The notes under the pieces were generated by a model. The model was not told the DNA's origin. It was given only the letters and a program-made list of their open reading frames with translations, and ran no database searches. Source: GCA-2711565 sp963664245 (GTDB taxonomy: Bacteria; Bacteroidota; Bacteroidia; Bacteroidales; GCA-2711565). From it: a stretch of DNA of 64,000 nt. This document shows, in pieces, positions 36,188 through 43,350 of the stretch; position 1 is the stretch's first letter, and every line of letters starts with the position of its first letter. Both the position numbers and the translations under genes were made by a program. The stretch is from assembly GCA_963664245.1 (NCBI GenBank), contig OY760934.1, positions 682,001 to 746,000 on the forward strand, in the 5' to 3' direction.

Positions 36188-37531
36188 CATCCCCGGCATT
36201 TTTCCACCGGCACCTTTCATCATTCGCATCATGTTTTTGGCTCCGCCAGAAGTCATCATTTTCATCATTTTGCTGGTTTCGCCAAACTGCTTAATCAAGC
36301 GGTTTACTTCCTGGATATCGGTTCCACTACCAATGGCAATGCGTTTACGACGGCTTCCGTTCAATAATTTTGGGTTTTCTCGTTCGGCAGGAGTCATAGA
36401 ATAAATAATGGCTTCAATGCCTTTAAAGGCATCATCGTCCATGTCCATATTACGAACCGCTTTGCCCATGCCAGGAATCATGCCCATCAAATCTTTCACG
36501 TTCCCCATTTTCTTGATCTGCTTGATCTGGCTTAGGAAATCGTTAAAGTTGAACTGGTTTTTGGCAATTTTCTTTTGCAGTTTTTTGGCTTCTTCCTCGT
36601 CGTACTGTTCCTGGGCACGTTCCACCAACGAAACAATATCACCCATGCCCAGAATACGGTCGGCCATACGGCTGGGGTGGAACACATCAATGGCATCCAT
36701 TTTTTCGCCGATACCCACAAATTTGATTGGTTTGTTTACCACCGCACGAATGGTCAACGCGGCCCCACCACGGGTATCACCATCCAGCTTAGTCAATACA
36801 ACGCCTTCGTAATCGAGCCTGTCATTGAAAGCCTTGGCGGTGTTCACCGCATCCTGACCAGTCATGGAATCCACCACAAACAAGGTTTCCTGGGGTTTAA
36901 TGCTTTTTTTGATGGCTGCGATCTCATTCATCATCTCATTATCCACAGCCAAACGACCCGCAGTATCCACAATCACCATGTTGTGGTTTTTGGCTTTGGC
37001 ATGTTTGATGGCATTGTTGGCAATCTTCACCGGGTCCTTACTGCCTTCCTCGGTGTACACCTCCACGCCAATCTGCTCACCCAGCACTTTTAACTGGTCG
37101 ATAGCTGCCGGACGGTAAACGTCGCCTGCCACCAGCAAGGGGCTCTTTCCCCGCCTCGATTTTAAATAATTGGCCAGCTTTGCCGAAAAAGTAGTTTTAC
37201 CCGACCCCTGCAAACCGGCAATCAACACAATGGCCGGACTGCCTTTTTCGTTAATGTCGACTTTCTCGCTGCCCATCAGCTCGGCTAAATCGTCGTGAAC
37301 GATTTTTACCATCATCTGGCTGGGCGAAACAGCAGTCAACACCCCTTGTCCGAGTGCTTTCTTTTTGATGTTATCCGTAAAATCTTTCGCAATTTTATAG
37401 CTAACGTCGGCATCCAACAATGCTTTGCGAACATCTTTTAATGTTTCGGCCACATTGATTTCCGTAATATGACCCTGTCCTTTTAAAATCTTAAACGACC
37501 GTTCCAGACGATCTGATAAACCTTCAAACAT
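36182..37531 (-). CDS. ffh: Signal recognition particle protein Ffh (SRP54)
   Basis: From ATG 37531 the protein starts MFEGLSDRLERSFKIL, the canonical Ffh beginning; the frame upstream to 37555 is not coding. The N and G domains carry GLQGSGKTTFSAKLANYL (P loop), DTAGRLAVDNEM, TKLDGDTRGGAAL. The Met-rich M domain ends with MTPAERENPKLLNGSRRKRI and the tail MMRMMKGAGGKMPGMN. With SRP RNA it targets membrane proteins to FtsY. The 449-residue length is normal. A -7 box (TAATTTTG on the minus strand, 37553-37560) puts the transcript start near 37546. Confidence 0.96.
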   Translation of the reverse strand: MFEGLSDRLERSFKILKGQGHITEINVAETLKDVRKALLDADVSYKIAKDFTDNIKKKALGQGVLTAVSPSQMMVKIVHDDLAELMGSEKVDINEKGSPAIVLIAGLQGSGKTTFSAKLANYLKSRRGKSPLLVAGDVYRPAAIDQLKVLGEQIGVEVYTEEGSKDPVKIANNAIKHAKAKNHNMVIVDTAGRLAVDNEMMNEIAAIKKSIKPQETLFVVDSMTGQDAVNTAKAFNDRLDYEGVVLTKLDGDTRGGAALTIRAVVNKPIKFVGIGEKMDAIDVFHPSRMADRILGMGDIVSLVERAQEQYDEEEAKKLQKKIAKNQFNFNDFLSQIKQIKKMGNVKDLMGMIPGMGKAVRNMDMDDDAFKGIEAIIYSMTPAERENPKLLNGSRRKRIAIGSGTDIQEVNRLIKQFGETSKMMKMMTSGGAKNMMRMMKGAGGKMPGMN

Positions 37532-37590
37532 GTACCTAAAATTTTTGGAGTACAAAATTATAAAAAATGAGGATATGTTTTTAATAATAA

Positions 37591-37660
37591 GTTGGAAGTT
37601 GGAAGTTGGAAGTTGGAAGTTGGAAGTTCGGAGTTGAGAGTTGGAAATTGGAAATTCGGT
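37591..37660. repeat. Ten heptamer repeats upstream of ffh (GTTGGAA)
   Basis: Five perfect GTTGGAA copies (37591-37625) are followed by GTTCGGA, GTTGAGA, GTTGGAA, ATTGGAA and ATTCGGT in the same register. The units are the reverse complement of the array at 36125, so ffh is flanked by inverted arrays. Not a CRISPR: the units are contiguous and have no spacers. Confidence 0.8.
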
Positions 37661-37795
37661 TTCAACTTTAAGGACTCCAAGTACTTTACGGACTTTAAGT
37701 CCTTCCAGAGGGAAGATTTTTCAGGATTCGGAAGGTTCAATGCCCTTTTTTATTTACTTTTACCCTGAAGACAAAATCATTACTTTTTTAGAATC

Positions 37796-38503
37796 ATGAA
37801 ATATTCATTTGTTTTTAGCATTTTATTTTTAGGGATAGTAGCGGGTTCTTTACGGGCTCAAACCACCGGTTATTTTACCGATGACCGCGACGGAACCATT
37901 TATAAAACCGTTGAGGTTGGCGGCAATGTTTGGCTGGCCGAAAACCTAAAGTTTTATCCCGATAAAGATTCGGATGGGTATCCCGGCAAAATGTTTATCT
38001 ATAATTGGAACCAGAATTCGTTCAAGCAATACGGGGTATTGTACACCTGGCAATCGGCACAATATGCCTGCCCTTACGGCTGGCACCTGCCCACCTTAAC
38101 CGAATGGGTAAGCCTGCTCAATTATTACGGCAGGATTTTAAAACCCAACGGGGAACCGTATGGCAAGCGCGAACTGGGAAACATGGAGTTCATCGAAAAA
38201 GAAAAGCTGTACCAAAAAACATTTGAAGCATTTCAATACGGGGGACGGTTAAATTTTAACATTAAATACGGCGGCTACAAAGACGAGTACGTAGCCCGGA
38301 GTGATGATTTAGTAAGAACCCCGGGATCTTTTTTCGGGATGGGCAGCGTGGCCCGCTTCTGGACCTCCAACGATAATTTCAGCAAACGGCTGACAAAAAA
38401 ATACCAGGCCAAAGGAGTGATCTTTCAAAACTGGCGAAAAACTTTTGCCATCACCCCCATGCGGAAAAACAGTGCCAACTCGGTAAGATGTGTAAAAAAT
38501 TAA
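37796..38503 (+). CDS. Secreted FISUMP-domain protein
   Basis: The 235-residue protein has a signal (MKYSFVFSILFLGIVAGSLRAQ) and one Fibrobacter-succinogenes-major-paralogous domain. The signature is complete: DRDGTIYKTVEVGGNVWLAE, LYTWQSAQYACPYGWHLPT, EWVSLL, FWTSNDN and the closing NSANSVRCVKN; two cysteines likely form the usual disulfide. Function is unknown, though such proteins are exported and often attached to the surface. It is a single gene, 8 bases from the convergent DUF4386 gene. Confidence 0.88.
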   Translation: MKYSFVFSILFLGIVAGSLRAQTTGYFTDDRDGTIYKTVEVGGNVWLAENLKFYPDKDSDGYPGKMFIYNWNQNSFKQYGVLYTWQSAQYACPYGWHLPTLTEWVSLLNYYGRILKPNGEPYGKRELGNMEFIEKEKLYQKTFEAFQYGGRLNFNIKYGGYKDEYVARSDDLVRTPGSFFGMGSVARFWTSNDNFSKRLTKKYQAKGVIFQNWRKTFAITPMRKNSANSVRCVKN

Positions 38504-38510
38504 AGCGTTT

Positions 38511-39128
38511 TTAATTTTCTTTTCGTCCGCCTTTTAGCAGCAGCCAAATAGCCAAGGCCATTTCTCCAATAATACTGGGAACCGAAACCATTGCCAGAAA
38601 TACCGAAGCATAAGCTTTATAATCCGTCAACATAAAATGTGCAAGCGTATCAATCATGTACATGACACCTGCAACAATCAGAAAAACACCAATCAGCTTT
38701 GGTTTTCCGATTATTTTTCCGAGCAATATTAAATGAATCCCAAAAAAGAAAAGCCCGATGAGCCAGATGGTGTTAAAAACAGCTACCTGATGAAGGACTT
38801 CCCTGACCGTTGTTGCGGTCAATGCCAGAGGCAGGGCAAATATGGCCACGCCCATAATCGAGGCGTGCATCATTCTAAAAAGGGTGCTTAAAGCAGACAG
38901 CGTATGTTTTTTGTATAATTCATAAAGTGCCCAGGCCACAACCACATCAAACACAACCGTGATGATGAATGCCAGTATCCCAAAGCCCACCATGAGGTGA
39001 TTGTTTTCAACCGTAGCCAGCGACTCTTTAAGCATGGCCTCAAGCACAAAAAAGTTGGCAAAAATAGCCGCAAAGAAAATAACAAGGTAGCTAGCCCCTG
39101 CAATTATTGATAGTTTCCGTAAGTTCAT
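38511..39128 (-). CDS. DUF4386 membrane protein
   Basis: From ATG 39128 the 205-residue protein has six membrane segments. MNLRKLSIIAGASYLVIFFA, then FANFFVLEAML, AWALYELYKKH, RMMHASIMGVA and LIGLFFFGIHLILLG match the DUF4386 family. Function is unknown. Two possible -7 boxes (TATATTTG on the minus strand, 39146-39153 and 39156-39163) lie just upstream, so it has its own promoter and the longer in-frame start at 39158 is unlikely. Confidence 0.85.
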   Translation of the reverse strand: MNLRKLSIIAGASYLVIFFAAIFANFFVLEAMLKESLATVENNHLMVGFGILAFIITVVFDVVVAWALYELYKKHTLSALSTLFRMMHASIMGVAIFALPLALTATTVREVLHQVAVFNTIWLIGLFFFGIHLILLGKIIGKPKLIGVFLIVAGVMYMIDTLAHFMLTDYKAYASVFLAMVSVPSIIGEMALAIWLLLKGGRKEN

Positions 39129-39244
39129 TGTTTCTGGTGTTTTAGCAAATATATACAAATATAGATATATCTTTTTGAAAGGTATAATATTACGCCCATA
39201 CGAAACAGGGACAGATTTTTAATTCGAAAAACACTTTATTTCAT

Positions 39245-39268
39245 GGCATAGAAGGAGAGCTCCGTGCC
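39245..39268. repeat. Degenerate REP palindrome upstream of the RAYT gene
   Basis: GGCA-5 nt-GGAG-AG-CTCCGTGCC is a decayed version of the REP at 39294, with an insertion in its left arm. Confidence 0.45.
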
Positions 39269-39293
39269 ATCCCTTACTTTTTATTTTTTGCGT

Positions 39294-39315
39294 GCGCGGA
39301 GCTCTGCTCCGTGCC
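39294..39315 (+). repeat. REP palindrome, left copy
   Basis: A 9-bp stem with one G-T wobble, GCGCGGAGC / GCTCCGTGC, encloses the loop TCT, and one more C follows. The core is the exact reverse complement of the right copy at 39955-39975. Confidence 0.85.
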
Positions 39316-39323
39316 TTTACTCC

Positions 39324-39356
39324 TTATACCGGGACATTTTAGAAAAACTGGTATAA
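39324..39356 (+). repeat. Inverted repeat just before the RAYT start codon
   Basis: TTATACC (39324-39330) and GGTATAA (39350-39356) form a 7-bp stem around 19 bases and end 6 bases before the transposase ATG; this may limit its translation. Confidence 0.5.
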
Positions 39357-39362
39357 AACTAC

Positions 39363-39905
39363 ATGTCTGACAAATATCTTATATCCGACCAATTTGCCCC
39401 GCACTTTCTCACCATGACAATTGTGGATTGGATAGATGTGTTTTCACGATCAAACCAAAAAATGGCTATCGTTGATTCGCTAAAGTATTGCCAAAAAAAC
39501 AAAGGCCTCACAATCTTAACTTATGTAATCATGCCTAACCATATTCATATAATTTGCAGGGCGGATGGAAAAGTTGGCTTGTCTGGGATCATCCGGGATT
39601 TTAAATCATACACGGCAAAACAAATCATTAAACTTATCAGGAAAGAACCCGAAAGCCGAAGAAAATGGATGTTGGATGCTTTTTCAAAAGCAGCAAAACA
39701 TTTGAAAAAAGATACTAAGTATCAAGTTTGGCAGAGCGGGAATCATGCCTTGGAAATTCAAACACCAAAATTTTTTAAAGAAAAATTAAGATACATTCAC
39801 AACAACCCGGTGGAAGAAATGTTGGTTTCTTATCCTGAGGATTATTTATTTAGTTCTGCAAGGAATTATGCCGGCCTGGAAAACTATCTGGATATTGAGA
39901 TGTAA
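39363..39905 (+). CDS. REP-associated tyrosine transposase (RAYT, IS200/IS605-like Y1 HUH)
   Basis: The 180-residue protein has the Y1 HUH fold: the His pair in VIMPNHIHII, the likely nucleophile Tyr in DFKSYTAKQI, and the C-terminal RYIHNNPVEEMLV followed by YLFSSARNYAG, which marks the Bacteroidota RAYT group (opening TMTIVDWIDVFSR). RAYTs cut and rejoin single-stranded REP palindromes and are usually single-copy and domesticated. Here the gene is bracketed by mirror-image REPs at 39294 and 39954. It seems intact. Confidence 0.92.
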   Translation: MSDKYLISDQFAPHFLTMTIVDWIDVFSRSNQKMAIVDSLKYCQKNKGLTILTYVIMPNHIHIICRADGKVGLSGIIRDFKSYTAKQIIKLIRKEPESRRKWMLDAFSKAAKHLKKDTKYQVWQSGNHALEIQTPKFFKEKLRYIHNNPVEEMLVSYPEDYLFSSARNYAGLENYLDIEM

Positions 39906-39947
39906 GGATTAATCTTATTTTATGGAATTTAACCCATGGCGTTAACA

Positions 39948-40301
39948 TTACCAGGCACGGAGCAGAGCTCCGCGCCCGCAAGAGATGTAATTACTTGCCG
40001 CCCTAATACTTTCTACCGTTCCTTTATACGTACGGCATTTAAAATTTTTCTTACTCCCAATGTATGCAAAATCGATATCATGGATTAAAAAGCACACAAT
40101 GGGGATCAGCACCATCCAATGTTGCTTACAAATTACGGCCAAAAGGATTGAGAAAAACGCAATCGCATAATTTAGCAGTATCCCCCAATCCCGGTATTTT
40201 TCTCTAAGATTCATGGGTTTACTTTTCAAGCCGATCGCTAAAGGTGATTTGCCCGAATCAGCATTATCAGGTTTCTTTTGGCTGTTAAAGCTGTTGCTCA
40301 T
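39948..40301 (-). CDS. Hypothetical small membrane protein whose C-terminus is encoded by a REP
   Basis: The 117-residue protein has a polar N-terminus and two membrane segments (about 44-60 and 63-80). No family is recognised. Its last codons (about SCGRGALLRAW) are read straight through the REP at 39954-39976, so the original 3' end has probably been replaced when the RAYT unit inserted. It overlaps the gene before it by 17 bases and is the third gene of a small AT-rich cluster. Confidence 0.55.
   Translation of the reverse strand: MSNSFNSQKKPDNADSGKSPLAIGLKSKPMNLREKYRDWGILLNYAIAFFSILLAVICKQHWMVLIPIVCFLIHDIDFAYIGSKKNFKCRTYKGTVESIRAASNYISCGRGALLRAW
39954..39976 (-). repeat. REP palindrome, right copy (inverted)
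   Basis: GCACGGAGC / GCTCCGCGC with loop AGA (core 39955-39975). It is the exact reverse complement of the left copy, with one extra G and C at its ends, and lies 48 bases after the RAYT stop. Confidence 0.85.
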
Positions 40302-40590
40302 CTTTTTTATTTATTTCACTTTGGATAATATCCATCACACTATATGGATTTGAAACTTTAAATTCGTGCCTGGGAATTCCAGGCACTCTGAATTTATCAA
40401 CTGAGATCACTAATTTCTTTAAGAAAGTTCCTTCAACATTAATTGTTCGAATAGCATCATAAGGAATTGACACAACTAATCTTTGCTTTTTTATTAAAAA
40501 ACCATCTTTACGAATAAAAATAATACTGTTATTTTCTGTTGTTAAAATACCTGATGTATTTTTGTATTTACAAGCAATATTTAGGATCAT
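40285..40590 (-). CDS. Hypothetical small protein, PH-like domain
   Basis: The 101-residue protein has the strand pattern of a bacterial PH-like domain (YKNTSGILTTENNSIIFIRK, VVSIPYDAIRTINVE, KLVISVDKFRVPG, HEFKVSNPYSVMDIIQSEI), ending in an amphipathic helix, as in GRAM/bPH proteins. No signal peptide or membrane segment. The fold call is tentative. It lies 13 bases after the zinc-ribbon gene and overlaps the next one. Confidence 0.55.
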   Translation of the reverse strand: MILNIACKYKNTSGILTTENNSIIFIRKDGFLIKKQRLVVSIPYDAIRTINVEGTFLKKLVISVDKFRVPGIPRHEFKVSNPYSVMDIIQSEINKKDEQQL

Positions 40591-40603
40591 CGTTGTTTTT
40601 TCT

Positions 40604-40780
40604 TTACATTTTTTTTAGTTTTCTTCCGCAATTAGGACAAACCGGTTTTTTCTTTAGCAAACCTATTTTTTCGCAACAATCTTTACAAAAACATTTTTTA
40701 CATGCAGGACATTCATAAGCATTACTTTTAAACATTCCTCCAATTTTTTTACCGCATTCAATACAAATTCCTTTTGCCAT
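40604..40780 (-). CDS. Small zinc-ribbon protein (58 residues)
   Basis: Starting at ATG (complement of 40778-40780), this short ORF encodes a protein with cysteine pairs CIEC (6-9), a central cluster CPACKKCFCKDCC (24-36) and CPNC (48-51), enough for two or three zinc sites, between Lys-rich linkers. It is similar in style to zinc-ribbon domains at the ends of bacterial membrane proteins. It heads a three-gene AT-rich set with the PH-like and membrane proteins; a shared scaffold or sensor is possible. Confidence 0.6.
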   Translation of the reverse strand: MAKGICIECGKKIGGMFKSNAYECPACKKCFCKDCCEKIGLLKKKPVCPNCGRKLKKM

Positions 40781-41346
40781 TTTTAAATTCTCCTTTATTT
40801 ATTATCCCTTGATCTTAAGGATAGTTTATAATTATCAAAAAAAACTTAGATCAATACTCCCATAAAATTTATGAGTAAAGTTTTATATCAATTATTTTAT
40901 TAGGTCGATACTTCAAATAACTACAAAAACAAATGTGTTACAAATTTTAAAGTTGAAGTTAGAGGACAATTTTGCATTTCTTTTGTTTGTGTGTCAATTT
41001 TCATATTTTCTTTGTTTATGCACTATATCATATTTTTTATTATGCCAAGTAATCCATAAACTCAGATATATCATCCCTCTTTATATCAAAAAGGTCATGT
41101 CATTCCCAAAAACAATCTATCAGAAATCGTTATGCCGGGGAGAAGCATTTCACGCTACACAAATCAAATGTATGAATAAATTTTAAATTATCCACATATA
41201 AAACTCATTTTGTGCGATTTGGAATTTAAGCGACACTAAGCAGGTGACAGTGGCAGCAGCAGCTTGAATGTAGAATCTTGAATGTTCAATGTAAAATGTA
41301 AAAGGAAATTTTAGAATAACAGTAACCAACAGCTAAAAGCTAACAA
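40781..41346. other. AT-rich gap without a recognisable gene
   Basis: Apart from the heptamer repeat at 41266 I see no gene, tRNA or strong hairpin in these 566 bases. One 83-codon frame (40935-41186, +) lacks a domain or a start signal and is rejected. Confidence 0.4.
41266..41300. repeat. Heptamer-phased degenerate repeat (GAATGTA type)
   Basis: Five units in register: GAATGTA, GAATCTT, GAATGTT, CAATGTA, AAATGTA. It lies about 45 bases past the argS stop. Confidence 0.65.
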
Positions 41347-43134
41347 CTACATTCTCTCCGGCACCTGGATGCCCAGCAGTCCCATGCCGGATTTTATGAT
41401 TTTTGCACAGAAAGCCGAGAGCTGCAAACGGAACACAATGTTTTGTTCGTTTTCGTCTTTTAAAATCGGGACTTCCTGGTAAAACTGGTTGTACTCTTTT
41501 ACCAGCTCGTACACATAGTTGGCAATGTGAGCCGGGCTGTAAGTATCGCCGGCCAGCTTAACAATGGCCGGGTACTCCGCCATCACTTTCAATATTTCTT
41601 TTTCTTTGGGAAGCAAAGCGTGAGAAGCGTCGATGCTTGCATCAATGTTGTGTCCTTTTTCGGCGGCTTTACGCAGCAATGATTTTATACGGGCGTGGGT
41701 GTACTGTATAAACGGCCCGGTATTTCCGGTAAAGTCTACCGATTCTTCGGGGTTAAACATCATGTTTTTCTTCGGGTCAACACGAAGGATAAAATATTTT
41801 AAGGCTCCCAGTCCCACCATTTCAAAAAGTTGGGCGGCTTCTTCTTCCGAAAAGTCATTGACTTTGCCCAGCTCGGTGGTCATTTTTTTGGCGGTCTGGA
41901 ACATTTCTTCCATCAAATCGTCGGCATCCACCACGGTTCCTTCACGCGATTTCATTTTGCCCTGTGGCAGTTCTACCATGCCGTAAGAAAGATGGTAAAT
42001 AATGTCGGCCCACGAGTAGCCCAGTTTTTTCAGGATGCGTTTCAGTACATCAAAGTGGTAGTTCTGCTCGTTGCCCACCACATAAATCAGTTTATCGGCA
42101 TTGTAATCATCTTTACGCAATTTGGCGGTTCCCAAATCCTGAGTCATATAAACCGAGGTTCCGTCGGCACGCAGCAACAATTTTTCGTCCAGACCTTCGT
42201 CCGACAAATCGGCCCAAACCGAACCATTTTCTTTTTTAAACAAAACACCTTTTTCCAGGCCTTCTTCTACGATGGCTTTTCCCAGCAAATAGGTTTCCGA
42301 TTCGTAATATATTTTTTCGAAGGCAATGCCGAGGCGTTCGTAAGTTTTATCAAAACCATCGTAAACCCATTGGTTCATAAGCTCCCACAAGGCACGGATT
42401 TCGGTATTTCCATCCTCCCACGCTTTCAGCATTTGCTGAGCCTGAAGCAACAACGGAGAAGTTTTTTCGGCTTCTTCTTTGGCGATGCCTTTGGAAACCA
42501 GATCGGCAATGGCTTCTTTATTTTTTTTATCGAACAAAACATAATAATCGCCCACCAGCTTATCACCTTTCTTGCCGGCCGTTTGCGGCGTAGCACCCTC
42601 GCCCCACTCCTGCCAGGCCAGCATGGATTTACAAATATGGATGCCGCGGTCGTTCACCAGGTTCACACGCTGAACATTTTTACCATTGGCCCTTAAAATA
42701 TTGGCCACCGAACTACCCAGCAAATTGTTACGGATATGCCCCAGGTGCAAGGGTTTGTTGGTGTTTGGAGAAGAGAACTCAATAACCGTAGGCAGCTCGT
42801 CTTTTGCTTTGGCGAACCCAAATTCGGGCTCGGATTTATTCTCACGGAAAAAATTCATCCAGTACTGATCGGCAATCACCAAGTTCAGGAAACCTTTAAT
42901 CACGTTGAATTTTTCAACAAACGCAAGGTTCTCCTGCAAATACTCGCCCAGCATGCTTGCTGTTTGTTCCGGGTTCTTTTTAGAGAACCGCAACAGCGGG
43001 AAAACAACCAGGGTTACATCGCCTTCAAAATCTTTAAGGGTTTTCTGAAGTTGAAATAAATTTTGGTTTACTTCGGTTTCAAAAATTTTGTTGAACCCTT
43101 TTTGTGCTCCTTCAATAATTAATTGCTCGATCAT
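41347..43134 (-). CDS. argS: Arginyl-tRNA synthetase
   Basis: The 595-residue class I synthetase charges tRNA-Arg. NKPLHLGHIRNN contains the HIGH-type ATP motif, and the KMSK-like loop is KMKSREGTVV. An N-terminal Add-1 domain (1 to about 110) and a DALR anticodon domain near the C-terminus (TGPFIQYTHARIKSLLRKA and onward) complete the layout. Length is normal. A possible -7 box on the minus strand (43291-43298, TATTTTTG) gives a leader of about 150 bases that contains a long imperfect inverted repeat. Confidence 0.96.
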   Translation of the reverse strand: MIEQLIIEGAQKGFNKIFETEVNQNLFQLQKTLKDFEGDVTLVVFPLLRFSKKNPEQTASMLGEYLQENLAFVEKFNVIKGFLNLVIADQYWMNFFRENKSEPEFGFAKAKDELPTVIEFSSPNTNKPLHLGHIRNNLLGSSVANILRANGKNVQRVNLVNDRGIHICKSMLAWQEWGEGATPQTAGKKGDKLVGDYYVLFDKKNKEAIADLVSKGIAKEEAEKTSPLLLQAQQMLKAWEDGNTEIRALWELMNQWVYDGFDKTYERLGIAFEKIYYESETYLLGKAIVEEGLEKGVLFKKENGSVWADLSDEGLDEKLLLRADGTSVYMTQDLGTAKLRKDDYNADKLIYVVGNEQNYHFDVLKRILKKLGYSWADIIYHLSYGMVELPQGKMKSREGTVVDADDLMEEMFQTAKKMTTELGKVNDFSEEEAAQLFEMVGLGALKYFILRVDPKKNMMFNPEESVDFTGNTGPFIQYTHARIKSLLRKAAEKGHNIDASIDASHALLPKEKEILKVMAEYPAIVKLAGDTYSPAHIANYVYELVKEYNQFYQEVPILKDENEQNIVFRLQLSAFCAKIIKSGMGLLGIQVPERM

Positions 43135-43186
43135 AAGAATGAATTTTATAACTACCAGGCTGACAATTAACCTGAATCTCCAGAAT

Positions 43187-43257
43187 TGTCATGCTGAATT
43201 TATTTCAGCATCTCAAACCCAGAATAAAAAAGATTCTGAAACCAGTTCAGAATGACA
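43187..43257. repeat. 27-base imperfect inverted repeat in the argS leader
   Basis: The left arm (43187-43213, beginning TGTCATGCTGAA) and right arm (43231-43257, ending TTCAGAATGACA) pair over 27 bases with 5 mismatches around a 17-base loop. Each arm also holds its own small palindrome (CTGAA..TTCAG). It looks like a REP/MITE-like unit and would fold in the argS mRNA. Confidence 0.65.
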
Positions 43258-43350
43258 AACAGTATATTTTTATTCAGCCAAAATATTTTGCAAAAATAAA
43301 CAAAAAAAGAGGCGACCATGCCGCCCCTTTCATATCCATCGAAAAATATT

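Noticed and set aside
36575..37093. 172-codon open frame on the + strand
   Set aside because: Antisense to ffh; His- and Phe-rich shadow.
37591..37660. Repeat array resembling a CRISPR
   Set aside because: Units are only 7 bases and contiguous, with no spacers; no cas gene is near.
40935..41186. 83-codon open frame on the + strand in the gap before argS
   Set aside because: It is Phe/Leu-rich, with no start signal, promoter or family pattern.
41830..42696. 288-codon open frame on the + strand
   Set aside because: Antisense to argS; it is rich in Phe and Gln, the usual shadow of a Lys/Glu-rich gene.
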